Part shown: piece by piece, positions 10,721 to 25,957 of the stretch
Layout: each line of letters opens with the position of its first letter
How positions within the stretch are numbered: the stretch's first letter is position 1
Source of the DNA: Sepioteuthis lessoniana
Taxonomy: Eukaryota > Mollusca > Cephalopoda > Myopsida > Loliginidae
Direction of reading: 5' to 3'
Assembly: GCA_963585895.1 (NCBI GenBank)
Contig: OY757921.1
Coordinates: forward strand, 80,182,127 to 80,246,126
DNA: 64,000 nt
The notes under the pieces: model-generated
The model's database searches: none
The model's input: only the letters and a program-made list of their open reading frames with translations
Told to the model about the DNA's origin: nothing
Made by a program: the position numbers and the translations under genes

Positions 10721-11095
10721 AACTGTGGGCGTGGTTGAATTCGGTGATAGTAGCAGATGCATACACCCACAGAACGGGGCTTGGGCAAGTAGCCAATGGG
10801 AAGCAGACAACATAACCAATGGAAAGCAAAGAAGTGAGATGTGGGCGTAACCATAGTTAAAGAAAAAGAGGAATTGCTGCAGGTCACATGAGAGTTGTAG
10901 ACTATTTAAGTTCCCGAATTTCGGCTAAAGTCAGTTGTTCACTGGCTCTTCCGCCTCCCAACAGCTCCTTCATGTGCACGAACTCTCTGCGATTGCTTTT
11001 CTACTCCACACAAGTATCATTGCAAAAAAAAAAAATAATCTTATATTTTTATATACATATGTGTTCCTCATTGTTAATAACGTCACAGTATACAA
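10720..11095 (+). mobile_element. Possible LTR end or retroelement leader
   Basis: Compositionally distinct DNA with a tatttaag box at about 10901, a CT-rich stretch and an adenine run near 11025. No pair of terminal repeats or clean target duplication was found, so the LTR call is tentative. Confidence 0.3.
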
Positions 11096-11098
11096 CAC

Positions 11099-11365
11099 TA
11101 GCACCGGACATTGGCCTAGTAGTTAGAGTGTTCGCCAATGGCCCGGGAGACTTGGGTTCAACCCCAGGTTGAGTCATACCAAAGACTCAAAAAATAGTAC
11201 TTGATGCCTCCTTGCTTAGCACTCAGCATTATAAGGTATGGCTCAAGGGTAAAGTGGAGCAATCCAGGGAAAGGAGTAGCACCCTCCCCTACACCTTGGT
11301 GTAGTAGCTATTGAAAAGGAGCCTTCAGGTCACCCTCAACTATGGTTGCCAACTTTACTTTTATA
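11099..11365 (+). mobile_element. SINE family A
   Basis: A well-preserved plus-strand copy: A box 'tggcctagtagttagagtg', B box ggttcaaccccaggt, body aaaatagtacttgatgcc, and 3' end ttgccaactttactttt. Confidence 0.9.
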
Positions 11366-11578
11366 CAACACATTGTTCCTCTGAGGTCAAGGGACAATAC
11401 TACCATTATCAAAGAACTAGGAAAAAAAATCGTCCAGCAAAGGCAACACCACTTCACCAATTTATTTGATAATCCATCAGTGGTTATTGCTGATATTCTG
11501 CAGAGTCTTCCTTGGTCCAATCAAAATTTGAAATGAACTGATTACCAACTTATGCTGAAATTGAATTAACAATTGTTG

Positions 11579-11768
11579 TAGTATTTGTCGCTGCCTCCCA
11601 CCAGACACGACTTGACACAAGGTCAAAAGCCCGAAGGCCAATTAAAGTGGGGATAAAGGGGGGGGGAAAGTCAGGAAGGAGCCGAGACTCGAACCCTGCT
11701 TGTCAGTGCTGCTCATCGGCTCACTTAGTGCAATGTGAGCCTGATGAGGCAAGCAGTTTCACGAACCC
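11579..11768 (-). mobile_element. SINE-like repeat E1
   Basis: Minus strand: a head with a B-box-like gggttcgagtctcgg, and a 3' end gacacgacttgacaca (complement) with a terminal caaatac. The tail layout (ttgtgtca, G-rich block, aaata) parallels that of SINE C. Only one copy was seen in the window. Confidence 0.55.
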
Positions 11769-11956
11769 AAATGTACACAGAGAAAAATGAGTGCTTAATA
11801 TATTTATTCAGCACCAATATCCGGTGCTAATGGATACATACAAAAAGATACTATACAATAAGTTACAAACAATTAACAAGAGAATTCACAAGATATTGAG
11901 GAGGGTCAAATGCTGTATAACCAAACAAGTAAGATCAGTCCAAATATTAATTAACG

Positions 11957-12180
11957 GTATTTGTCTTCCATCCCACCAACCGGACGTTTGTGGCACAAAG
12001 CTTTTTTTAAGGTGGGTCCAGGCACAGGACTGTAGCCCAGATGCCCCTGGCATTCCTAAAAATGCCTCGGGCCTTGTCGGCATTCCCTTAAAAAGGGGCA
12101 CCTCAGGCACCAGGTGATTAACCTAACTCCTCCGAGGAGGGTTAAAGCCTGGGGGAACGGCTCCCTGAGGCTCAAGGTAA
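11957..12180 (-). mobile_element. SINE-like repeat E2
   Basis: GC-rich for the window. On the minus strand it contains 'cacctggtgcctgaggtgcc' and ends with ttgtgccacaaacg, then gttggtgggatgg and acaaatacc. A second copy lies at 51636. No clear tRNA head was identified. Confidence 0.6.
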
Positions 12181-13039
12181 GTCCAGAAGATGAGACACAC
12201 TTGACCATGGTATATTTAGCATATGGTAGCAAGGAAAAGACAAACACAGGTTGAAAGTTTTTAAACAATTATATTAACAAAAGAGAAAAACAAGGCGATA
12301 AAGTGAAGAATCAACTCTACAAATTTGTAGCATACAATATCAAGTGAAAGAGTGAACGTGGTGTGTGTGTGAAGCCAGAGTTCATGTATGGTCACATATG
12401 TTATAAGTTAAGAACTCACTTGGTGGGTATGGTGGTATAAGGGTGGTAAGGGTATCAGATGATCTTGGTGGTAGTAGCAGTTGTGGACGGGAGTGACGTT
12501 GTAGCTAAGTCAGCAGTTGTCACAGCAGGTGGTGTGTCAAAAATCCGTCAGAGTTCAGATGGGTTTTTATGGCCATAGCATGTTCTTCCCTTCAACTCTC
12601 GATAGGCCAGTCTGACACCTTTGAAGATTTTCACTGCTTACATAGCTACCCTATGGATCAAGTCAGTTCTGGAAAATTTTTTAAGGGAAAATTTATGATT
12701 GGCTGAAAAAAGGTATTTTATTAATGTGAATTAATTTCTTGCATTCTCACCCAGAAGCTCTGTGCGGAGCCTCTTGCACAAAGACACATTTTGTTCATTG
12801 TCTCAGCAGCAGCCGTCAGGCTAACATCCAGTTGAATGCTACCCTTCTCCAGCCACGTGTATGTTTTTGAATGAAAAATCGGAGAGATCTGAATCCTGCT
12901 ATATAACAACCAGATCCAAAGTGTGTCCCATCAACTGGAATCAGCTGATTAAATCAACCCTTGAAGTCTTTAATCGTAGTCTTATTTATGGCTATGAGCC
13001 AGTCTATCTGGTAGAGTGCTGAAGGAGTGTTTAGCCACT
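12181..13039. other. Unassigned stretch
   Basis: It includes a GT-rich, purine-skewed part (12350-12540) without a clear period. No exon, RNA or recognised element was found. Confidence 0.4.
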
Positions 13040-14420
13040 CTACAACAATAAAACAAATTAACATTGGGAGGGCACTTGGATTAGATGGCTTCCCTATTGA
13101 ATTGTATAAATTGAAAAATGAAAATGTTAAGCAAACTTGTATTCAATCTCATCAATGAGTACTGGAATGAATCTCCTTCAACAAACGATTAGGTCGATAG
13201 TGTTTTAGTGTGTTTGTATTGTACAAACACACTAAAACACTATCGACCTAATCAAAGGCAAAAAAGGAATTTGTGACAACTACTTTGGAATCACTTTTTT
13301 GGATGCATTTGGCAAAGTTCTTTACAGAGTTTCATTGAATCAATTGCTTTGGAACATTTGTCCTGCAGTCATTCCAGAATCACAGAGAAATTTTATATCT
13401 GACAGGGAAGCAAACAACTGGCAGATGCAGAAGGGTATTGAGCAATAAGTCCTTTTGTATCAGGGTTTTTGTCAATTTGACTTCAGCTTTTGATATGGTT
13501 ATCAGGGATGCACTTTGGATGATATTCAAGAAAAAAGGATGCTTATCGATATTTGTGAATATGCTCAAGCAGTTGCACAGAAGTATGAAGGCTAGAGTTG
13601 TCATGAGTGGTAGGTTATCTGATGTGATTCCAATAGATAACAAGGTTAAGCAGGGAGATGTCTTAGCCTGAACACTATCTTTTCAATGATGCTGACTCAT
13701 GTATTTCAGCATTGTGAGAGGGGTGTTCTCCTGGAATTCAAAACTACAGAAAGAGTTTTAATTTGAGAAGTCAAAGACTTTTTACACACTGATTAGAGAG
13801 TTCCTTTATGCTAATAACAATGTCTTTCTAGCTCATACTGTGGATGACATACTGTAGATGACATGTTTATTGTGGATCTATTCGCAGCATGAGGTATTTG
13901 GCTTAAAAATAAGCTTAACAAAAACAAAAGTGTTGTATCGTGGTAAGGAAGAGATACATAGTGAAATAAAGAGTTAATTATTTATTAACTCAAATGGTAC
14001 AGTCCAACAAATATTATAAGTCTCACGCTGTGGGTGTTACATCCAAAGTTGGTCTTACTACTGACTGAGATCTTGCAGAACCTCATGCTTAAGAAACATG
14101 ACATCTTTTATACCTCCATGATACTGGAAGTCATGTGGTACGAGCCACTATACAACTAAAAGTAATGTTCTCCCAACCGTAACAGGTGAACCATATATTA
14201 AACCAATGATAATTGTTCATGGTTTTGCTGTTGAAACTTTTACTTATGTGAGAAGTACATTGACTAGTGATGGCTCTTTGGATGTTGAAAGTTTTGCTCC
14301 GGAAGTTAGAAATCTGTATATTCAAAAAGTTAGTCCAGTCACCAGGCTATGGGTTCCAGTCAGTGACAGGAGCAGTTAGCTGTTGGTGATAGAAAAATAG
14401 AGTTGTCAGGCTGAACTGGG
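13040..14420 (+). pseudogene. LINE reverse transcriptase fragment
   Basis: Fragments of a LINE RT in order: GRALGLDGFPIELYK, KGKKGICDNYFGITFLDAFG, VNLTSAFDMVIRDALW (palm motif with the first catalytic Asp region), IPIDNKVKQGDVLA (the GVKQG block) and a degenerate FLYANNNVFL at the usual FADD position, so catalytic residues are lost. A C-terminal FTYVRSTLTSDGSLD block follows. Stops, frameshifts and a palindromic insertion (13187-13253) make it dead. Confidence 0.8.
13187..13253. repeat. Perfect 32-bp inverted repeat with 3-base loop
   Basis: The left arm 13187-13218 (gattaggtcgatagtg...) and right arm 13222-13253 are exact reverse complements with ttg between. The left arm is native LINE sequence in the RT frame; the right arm is extra relative to that frame, which resumes with aaaggcaaaaaaggaat. 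Confidence 0.95.
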
Positions 14421-14422
14421 TA

Positions 14423-14804
14423 GATTGATTGATTGATTGATTTTCAACAGCATGCCAACAGTCTAGGGTTATTTTATACCGAGAAGTTAGGGAATTGCAT
14501 TCATTGTACTTTTTTGTATAGTTGTTTCATAAAAGTTTTTTTCATACATGGTTCTATCAAATACAAAAATTTTTTAAACAAATCTATTTGACCCATAGAT
14601 AGAACCCTAAGGTACTACCACTCCAAATCGGAGTGGGCCTGGGAGTAATAGCAATGAAGGGGTTTTCTATACTCCTCATATCTTCAGAACTAGAGCCTCA
14701 TCATCAGATGCAGTTAGAGTGTCATACCCAGAATATTTCTCTTTTTGGTGGTGGTGGTGGGGGTCTTACAGTCAGCATATTCTAAGCCCCATCAACAGGG
14801 TGGG
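14423..14804 (-). mobile_element. Family D' repeat
   Basis: Minus strand: it starts at the right ('gttgatggggcttagaatat' side) and ends at the left in (AATC)n. The block 'gggtcaaatagatttgttt' matches other D' copies. Confidence 0.7.
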
Positions 14805-15149
14805 TTGAGCGGGAGTTCTTCCCCTCCCCCTTCATTATAGTTGGGGTTGGCAGTTCAATTCCAGTTTGAAAAAAAAGTCCAGTCGTGGGTCACAGACACA
14901 GAAAAAGAGGTCCACTAACTTAGTGAAAGTGAAGTATGACACAGGCCATCCCAAACATTGGTCTGCAAGAAGCTGTAACAGCCATCAATAAAGATGGCCA
15001 AAATTGTATTCTTGACTTTGTTTCTTTGTGGAACTGGTCGATAGCTTCTATGATTTTGACCAAAACTGACAGCCAAAATCTTTTTAAAAAAATGTGTAAG
15101 AAATCTTTTTAACATAATGTGTAAGAAGGTTGGTTTGCTGGTGAGACTG

Positions 15150-15228
15150 GACAAGATTTGAACTACTATAAAGTAACCCAACAAAGATTGATATGCTATA
15201 AAACTAACCAATGAACCAACTAACCAAA
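15150..15228 (+). mobile_element. Isolated B/D-type tail fragment
   Basis: A diverged tail: aaagtaacccaacaaagatt, then gatatgctataaaac and an accaactaacc terminus. Confidence 0.5.
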
Positions 15229-15372
15229 AGAATATTAAAAAAAAAAGAAAACTTTTTTCCGTATTAAAAAAAACTTAACAGTATTTGCCTGTTTATAAAA
15301 TGAATATTATTGTCAATTTTTTACCACTATTTACGTCATTTCATCTCACCTGTAAAGCCCTATTCGGTCACT

Positions 15373-15720
15373 GGAGTAGTTTCCATAATGTAATGGCTAA
15401 AGTGTTGGATTGTGGTCTCAAAGTGAGTTCAAACTCTAATCACACTATTACATTTAATTTTGGACTAATACCCTTAGGAAAGGTGTGAACCTTCTTATTC
15501 CCCAACTATGACTTAAATAGTATCACTGCCATTCTTCTGCAAATATAAATTTGATATTAAATAACTCACAAAGGTTGATATGCTATTAAACAAAAGAAAC
15601 CAAACCTTATCCCACCAGCTATGGATTAAATAGTACAATTACTGTCCTTCTATAAGGATGTCTTTGGCATTAAATAACCCTCAAAGATTGTTATGTCACT
15701 AAAACAAAGAAACCAAACCT
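15373..15720 (+). mobile_element. SINE family B followed by a second B 3' half
   Basis: A full B copy (head 'cataatgtaatggctaaagt', tail ending at about 15605) is followed directly by the 3' half of another copy from ttatcccaccagctatgg. The pair could be a dimer or a tandem insertion. Confidence 0.8.
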
Positions 15721-15883
15721 ACCAATCTTATTTGCTTACCCTTCTATTTATAATACCAGCACATTGATTGCATTGAAATATTGGACATTTCTGACTTTAT
15801 ATTTTTTAGCCTTGTTATGTTTTTGATGGAGAAAAAATTATATAATTTATAGTCATTTACTAAGTTTAGCTGGGGCTAGTACA

Positions 15884-15916
<33 letters not shown>
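15884..15916. repeat. (TA)n microsatellite
   Basis: An uninterrupted TA run of about 33 bases. Confidence 0.95.
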
Positions 15917-15918
<2 letters not shown>

Positions 15919-16021
15919 AAATTTCTGTGCATGTTTCTGTACCCATGTGAACATCAAATTGCCCTACTTCATGTTAAATCATTAATATGTAGTATTAATT
16001 AATAATATGTAGTATTAATTG

Positions 16022-16889
16022 TGTAGCAGAAAGAACTTCGTATTTTTGTTAGGCACATAAATTAATTTGACTGTTATGGTCGTCGCATATTTTCACCCAA
16101 TGAGAATGACTTATCCTATTCTGCTCGGACCATTTTTCCCAGGCAACATAAAAATGGTGAAAGCCCGCCGAACTTTCTCTTCTTCAGAATCTTTCAAGCA
16201 GGACGGACGTACTTTCTGTCCTCTCTCTTCATAGCAGCAGAACTATTACACCATAAGGAAAGCCATCAAATTTATGGACCTTTGAGTCTATTCTTCTAGA
16301 CCAAAGGCTCCCAGTTGAATATAAATCAGATGTATTTATTCCGCCACTTACAGGAACACTTTTATGTCACCTCTAACTTTTGCTATGTCTACAGCAATGC
16401 GTAATTCACTCAGACATTCAGCTATTTCATTCCTCCTAACTCTGTGGGAGATCATCATTCTTCTTTCTCCCACTGCTATAGGACTACACTTATGGCTGAT
16501 TACATCATTCCTGTCCTTATTCAGCAATAAAACCTTTGCTATGACTGTAGCGATGCAAATCCCGCACAGACACTTAGCTGCCTTATCCATCTCTATTCTG
16601 CTTATCTATTTTGAAGACATTTATTCCTCACTCCAAAATCTATGGGACTTAGAACTACCAGCTGAATGCCAAATGCCTGCTCATCACTTTTTAACTGTTT
16701 TCTTCCCACTACGATGACCAGCACAAAGGCTACCTCTTAACTCAAGCCTTTATTAAACTTCTAAATTAAATCTTTCGGTATCTTCATTTTACTCACATAT
16801 TTTTACTTTTAATATAACAAGAGGTGACAGAACTCTACGTCAACTGCCATTTATGTTTAAATGGTGATATCATCTGCCCTCACTTTATA
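16022..16889 (+). mobile_element. 868-bp LTR-like insertion in the satellite
   Basis: Starts TGTAGCAGAAAG and ends CACTTTATA, flanked by ATTG at 16018-16021 and 16890-16893. It contains aataaa at about 16528 and no convincing gene. The TG start and short target duplication fit a solo LTR, but the 3' end is TA and not CA. A nested TGTTAT/ATAACA pair (about 16072 and 16820) suggests the LTR proper might be shorter. Confidence 0.5.
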
Positions 16890-17055
16890 ATTGCCCTACT
16901 TCATGTTTTAACGTAGTATTGATATGTAGTATTAATTAATAATATATAGTATTAATTGCCCTACTTTGTGTTTTAATGTAGTATTGATATGTAGTATTAA
17001 TTAATAATATGTAGTATTAATTGCCCTACTTTGTGTTTTAATGTAGTATTGATAT

Positions 17056-17324
17056 GTAAGTAAAAGTAAAGTTAGTGACCATAGTCGAGGGTGACCCGAA
17101 GGCTCCCTTTTCGATAGCTACTACACCAAGGTGTAGGGGAGGGCGCTACTCCATTCCCAGGATTGCTCCACTTTACCCTTGAACCGTACCTTATAATGCT
17201 GAGTGTTAAGCAAGGTGGTATCAAGTTCCATTTTTAAAGTCTTTGGTATGACTCGACCTGGGATTGAACCCAGGTCTCCCGGGCCATTGGCGAACACTCT
17301 AACCGCTGGGCCAATGTCCCGGTT
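17056..17324 (-). mobile_element. SINE family A inside the satellite
   Basis: Minus-strand copy with intact A and B boxes ('cagcggttagagtgttcgcc' and gggttcaatcccaggtc on the minus strand). The satellite motif attgatatgta occurs on both sides, an 11-bp target duplication. Confidence 0.9.
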
Positions 17325-17412
17325 AATTGATATGTAGTATTAATTAATAATATGTAGTATTAATTGCCCTACTTCGTGTTAAATCATTAATATGTAGTAT
17401 TGATGTGCTTGG

Positions 17413-18057
17413 TGGTAAAAAAAGATATTTAGTCTAATCCTCACTTTTCAAGAATCACTATTAACATTGAACACAGCAGAAGAAAGACAGAATAAACTCA
17501 TTTGTACATGCAAGAGCACTTGATACTATATGTGTACAATATGCCTACAAGAATTTTAAAAAGAAAGAATGCATGAATGTGTCCCAAAAGCTTAAACAAT
17601 ATCCATATTGTTCCTTGAATTAGCTGTATGTATGTGGAAGGGATACAAAATGGGAAAGAGCTAGATAGAAATAAGTAAAAGATATCTATTTAGCTTTACT
17701 GCTTCCTGGTAGAGTCAGAGACATTGTCACTACAGTTCAAAGATCAAAGGCAAAAAGAAATCAATGATATGTTCTGGAGCTGTTCTGTGACCTACTATGA
17801 TATGCCAACTTGACATACAAATTATGTAAGGGAGATAATTATTTACTGACTCTGACAGGATCAACATCAATGTGCATTATATCTACAAACAAATGATATT
17901 TATCACTGTCACAGGATACCTAATTTGCAGAATGATTTTAAAAAGCAGGTTTTATCAAATAACTGTTCTTCATTATTCATTTGTAATTTTATTTTTGCAT
18001 AAGACTTACTGGGAAGAAATTACTGCCTCATTTACTGAAAGCTGTAATTTTACTAGG
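17413..18057. other. Unassigned AT-rich stretch
   Basis: No exon-like or repeat feature apart from one gggagataatta motif (about 17829) of a kind common in mollusc DNA. The 17872-18060 frame is not protein-like. Confidence 0.4.
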
Positions 18058-18597
18058 TAAAGTCAAAAGTTTGTACTATTTTGAGAACTTGAGGCACAGT
18101 TTGGCAGCTCTAGATGATTTTGCTGAAGTCAAATAGTGATGAACCACACTCAACTGTGAGATGCAAAGTTCACCTGATACTCTCTGAATGCTACTCACTG
18201 GATTTAACTCTCTGGCTTCTAGCATGGTCTTGGAATCCATGGTTTAGGCCTACCTGATTTTGACTGATCATTGAGATTCTTGTAACCAAAGAGAAATTTC
18301 TTGAACCATCTGTTTATAGTACTGTGATCAGCTGCACCTTCACCTTTTCCACAACAAATTTTTTTAGGTTACTTTGCAGTGTTTTGGCCCTGTTCGAACT
18401 TGTACAGTGTAAGTTCCTAAATTAGACTACATTGCCAAACAGTAAAGTCATGCACAGCATATCAGCACGCCAACTACCACAATACTATCAACCACGTCAG
18501 GTACCTTCCATGGTTTGAACTGCTTTGGTCACTTGATATATGTCCCAAAAACTAGCACATACCAAAATATTGTAAAACTTTTAACTAACCCAAGTTA
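18058..18597 (-). pseudogene. Deleted mariner, SETMAR-type lineage
   Basis: The ends match those of the 60172 copy (agtcaaaagttt at the left; gttaaaagttttac when read inwards from the right). The interior is a decayed version of the same transposase N-terminal region that is still open at 60542-60784. No catalytic part remains. Confidence 0.65.
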
Positions 18598-19306
18598 AAG
18601 AAAAGGAGGGACTGTCTGGACTCCAAGAATTCCATATATACCCTTTGTATAAAGCAATTGTAATTTCTAGTCAAGGTGAGTTTTGCAATATGCATTAATA
18701 AACCACAAAGCCCATCATTGAAAATTATTGGACTTCATATTATGCAGACTTTTCTCGTGGTCAATTTTATGTTGGTTATTTAAGAATTGGAAATGAGAGT
18801 AACCTCTTCATTCTTGGTCCAAATTGAAAAAAAAAGAATGTTTTTTATCCTGCTGCATTGCAATGACAATCTGCCTAAAATACACTGTGATTCTAAATTT
18901 TATTATGCTTTTCAAATTTATTCATGAAAATAAGCAATTATAGATGTAACCATATGTTGTTTTTTTTTGTTATACGTAGGTCCTTTAATTTTATGATCTT
19001 TGGGGTTAAATCAGAAGCTAAACTTTAGATAATGTATATAATTGTATTGAATATAATATTTGACTAAATGATAAGAAACTGGAGTTGGTGTTAAACTTCA
19101 GGTTTTCAAGTCTTATTTCTTACTATATATATATAAAGTAATTTTAAAACTTGGAAATCATCTTCCTATGACTTCAAGTTTCATAAGTCTGATCTACTGG
19201 TAGATAATTAGATGAACGATAAGGTAAATAATTTTTCATTCATTCTATTACTAACTTCAAAATCAGATTCATGAAACTTTGAGTTGTAAGAAGATGATTT
19301 TTAAGT
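18598..19306. other. Unassigned stretch
   Basis: No exon, RNA or repeat family was identified; a short tatatata tract lies near 19124. Confidence 0.4.
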
Positions 19307-19552
19307 TTAACCGGGCCATTGGTCTAATGAGTAGAGTGTTTGCCAATGGTCCGGGAGGCCGGGTCAGAGCAAAGACTCAAAAAATGGTACTTGATGCCGC
19401 CTTGCTTAACACTCAACACTATAAGGTAAGGACCAAGGATAAAGTGGAGCCATCTAGGGAATGAAGTAGCGCCCTTCCCTATACCTCGGTGTTGTAGCTA
19501 TTGAAAAGGGAAGCCTTCGGGTCACCTTTGACTAAGGTCGCCTACTTATATA
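19307..19552 (+). mobile_element. SINE family A
   Basis: A plus-strand copy with 'cattggtctaatgagtagag', missing part of the B-box side (gaggccgggtcagagc), then the usual body and ttgtagctattgaaaag. Confidence 0.85.
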
Positions 19553-20160
19553 TACTTTGTATAAAGCAATTTATAAAAAACTGTTTTAATGTTATGTCCT
19601 CTCTTCAGGCTTGTCTGAAGGGAGATAATACTGAAATAGTTTGTCAAATAGTCGAGAGTTCATATTTAGAAAAAAAACGTCTGTGTGCGTTGAAAAAAAC
19701 TCATCATAATAAAAAGTTTGAATCCGGTTTTTCAACTTTTTCCTTTAGCATATTTAACATGATAACAATTTTCTTTGATAAGATGATTATATAATTATAG
19801 ACACTACCAAGATTATAACTAATTTATTTATTTTTGTGTGTTTATATGTATGTACATACACATTTATATATACATCCATAGATACACGATGAGTGAATGC
19901 ATGTAAAATAAAAAGGGACATAATCATCGATACCCTTACTATCAAAATCACGCTAGATGTCACTATCCATTTCCGCTTCCAAACTTTTATATTTTATAAT
20001 AAAAAATAGTTCGTCTGAATTATTTAATATAATTTATAGATATTGATTCTCAATGAAAATAATTCTCCTAGTTCTGCTTGGACTTTAAATAGAAATAAAT
20101 TCTATGAATATATTACCTCATTTTTTGAGATTTATTTAAAAATCTCTTAATTTTACTTTT

Positions 20161-20187
20161 GATATTCCTCCGCGTACCAAAATCTGT
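20161..20187 (+). promoter_or_regulatory. Probable RPS9 core promoter region
   Basis: This is the GC-bearing stretch just upstream of a pyrimidine tract of TOP type. No TATA box is obvious, as expected for ribosomal protein genes. Position is inferred from the first exon only. Confidence 0.4.
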
Positions 20188-20213
20188 CTTTCCATGTGGT
20201 GTCCGCCATTCGG
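20188..20213 (+). other. RPS9: RPS9 noncoding first exon with 5' TOP tract
   Basis: A C followed by pyrimidines (ctttcc, 20188-20193) fits a TOP transcription start. The short exon ends gccattcgg before a gttagta donor at 20214, and the acceptor is ttatattacag ending at 21654. TOP tracts couple ribosomal protein translation to mTOR-LARP1 signalling. The exon is inferred from context; no transcript was available. Confidence 0.55.
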
Positions 20214-21003
20214 GTTAGTATCTTTTTCTTTATTGCTACCTTGACATCCGATGTTTGAGTCTTATTTTGTAAGTTTACACACTTTTGGATTCATGGAAAA
20301 TTTGTTCAGGCTTTTTTCGTCTTCGTGCATTAGATATATATGATATTAATTATGTTTTCTTTACAATATTGGACAGAGATTTCTCGTCAAAATCTACCGG
20401 CCATAATATGTGCCATGTTGGTTTTATTTCAGGAACGATTTTGTATGTGAATACAGTCTTGTTCGATTTGAAAATTTTTATAACTTAGGTTAAAACATCC
20501 TATAAAGGTAATTAGCTAATTCAAGACGATATCGTACCAGCTTAATATTCTGAAGATATCTTTAATTTTTTATCAGGTTAATCCTCAACAATCGTTAAGA
20601 TTGATGCGTGTAAAAAGAAAAAAAAGGGGGAAAAATAACCATGTGGGTCGTAACGGAAGACAAGTTGTATAAAATTTTTAGTGATATTTTTTATCTATTA
20701 TTATAATTACGTTTTACTAAAACTTTTTCCCTTAAATTGGCAATATGGTTTAATTTAAATCATATATGTTTTAAGTGCGATAGCCCTTTTCCACTCATTA
20801 TACTAAATCCATTCTTTTTGATCATGGTTTTCTTGGAAAACAAAAAATATTTTAATATATTTTAGAATTTTATTAGGATTATTGTGCTGTCGTTGGGATT
20901 ACAAAAAAATGTAAAATTATATCTTCTATATCTGCATTTTACTTTGTCGTTCCTTCCTTCCTAATTGTGCGAACATAGAAAAATAATTTGCATTAAACCC
21001 CCT

Positions 21004-21004
<1 letters not shown>

Positions 21005-21037
<33 letters not shown>

Positions 21038-21038
21038 C
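21005..21038. repeat. Poly(T) run in RPS9 intron 1
   Basis: About 33 consecutive T bases. Confidence 0.9.
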
Positions 21039-21676
21039 CTTAACTCGCACCCATAAAATTCATTTTAAAAGCTACTATGTCGGAAATTTGGCTCTTAACT
21101 TTTTGATTTTGTTATCATACTCTTGATACTGATTATCGATTTTTTCCCCCTTATTGGATTGGGATGTGATTTTTCTTAAACAAAAAAATTGGGTATTTTA
21201 TGTAAATTGAAATAAGAAATAAGGAAGACAAAATGGTACTTAAAATTGTAAGTTAATTTTAGTTAATTTTTTTAAGTTTGCCACGTGGTGTTTAATTTTT
21301 TTGTCTTTTTTTTTTTTTGTTTCAAGTTCTTTAGTTCCAATTTCATTTATTTTTAAAATCTGAAAATGTTAATTCTCCATTACTCCCCTAAACTAAACTT
21401 ATACCCCCCCCCAAAAAAAACTATCTTGGAGTTTGATTTATATTGTATAAGTCTCTTCCCATTCTTTTTCTTTTTTAGCTCATTCGTTTTCTAATTTTAT
21501 TTATATTCTAAAAATATGCGGACGATTAATACATGTAGCATGTCAGAATAGAAAATATCTAATTGTCTCACATTTTGCTTTATAATATTATTTTTTACAT
21601 TATATTATATTTTTTTTAATCATTACTTTTCCTACTCACCTTTTTATATTACAGGCAATAAATTAACTAACTCAAA

Positions 21677-24976
<3,300 letters not shown>

Positions 24977-25002
24977 ATATTGGACTCTGTGGCGAATTTG
25001 CC

Positions 25003-25008
25003 AATAAA
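25003..25008 (+). terminator. RPS9: RPS9 polyadenylation signal
   Basis: AATAAA lies 27 bases after the stop codon, followed by a GT-rich stretch (ttttgttaac, then ccttgtatgg). The 3' end is expected near 25025. Confidence 0.85.
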
Positions 25009-25191
25009 CAAATCATTTTGTTAACTAACAACCTTGTATGGCTTTTTTATTCTCTCTTTTTGTGTGTTGAAATGGAATGATTTTCTTTTATCATCGGTGA
25101 GAAACACTAGTTACAGGCTAAAACATTTGAATGCAGCATTTGTTGTTTTCCTATGTGGCTTCCCCTTTCTTCCAAACTATTTGAGGGGGGG

Positions 25192-25421
25192 GTGTCTTCA
25201 TGGTGTAATGGTTAAAGTGCTGGACTGCGGGATTGTAGTAAGCAAGTTCAAACTCCAATCATGCTATTAAATTCAATTTTGGACAAATACCCTTGGGAAA
25301 GGTGTAAATCCCCTTCTCCTCCCAGCTATGGGTTAAATAGTACCATTACTGTTCTAGAAGAATGGCTTTGGCATTAAATAAATTACAAAGGTTGATATGC
25401 CTTAAACAAGGAAACCAAACC
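25192..25421 (+). mobile_element. SINE family B
   Basis: The head 'tcatggtgtaatggttaaag', a B box of gttcaaactcc type, and the tail ending cttaaacaaggaaaccaaac are all present. It is among the best-preserved B copies. Confidence 0.88.
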
Positions 25422-25866
25422 AGACTATTTGTTGGCCATTTTTCTCTCATAGAATACAATAGTACATACTATTATTTGTGGTACTAGGAAATGAAGAATG
25501 AGGTAGAATAAGTGCAGGATTTTTCAGAAAAATTGATATTTCATAATCTAATTACTTGACCAATTCTCATTCAAATGATTTCAAATTTTAACAAATAAAT
25601 TTGTAAAAACAACTCAAAATTCTAAGTCTAATGTTTAAACACTTTTTCTTTTCTAGTGAATGGCATTTCTATATCTAAAAGAATAAAAGCATTGAAACGT
25701 AGATTATTGAATTGTTTCTATACATTTAAGATTTGATATCATTTGAACAAGAATTGTCAGATTATTTAGATCATGAAATATCAATTTTTCCGAAACACCC
25801 TGTATATTTGTTTTTAAAGACTAAGTTTTACAATTATCATTATAACACTAATGTTGCATATGTCTC

Positions 25867-25957
25867 TTTTAGGCTATGTTCAATTAGTAGGGTAGACTGT
25901 GTCCTTTAGCTTAGGTAAGGCAACTAGTCTTGAAGAAGGAAAACTGAATTAACACAA
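25867..25957 (+). mobile_element. SINE family C fragment (middle part)
   Basis: Contains tagggtagactgtgtcc and gcaactagtcttgaagaagg, matching the C body; head and tail are missing. Confidence 0.6.

Larger units (their letters stand above)
15959..17412. repeat. 60-65 bp satellite array with two insertions
   Basis: Units begin with ttgccctact at 15959, 16019 (split), 16891, 16956, 17021 and 17364, and contain 'gtagtattaattaataatat'. Removing the insert at 16022-16889 and SINE A at about 17056-17324 restores a continuous 60-65 bp spacing. Confidence 0.8.

Noticed and set aside
11099..11175. tRNA gene
   Set aside because: The A and B boxes belong to SINE A; there is no cloverleaf with a complete acceptor stem.
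16364..16717. 117-codon plus-strand frame and its 80-codon antisense partner
   Set aside because: They lie inside the LTR-like insert; no domain is visible and both strands are equally open.
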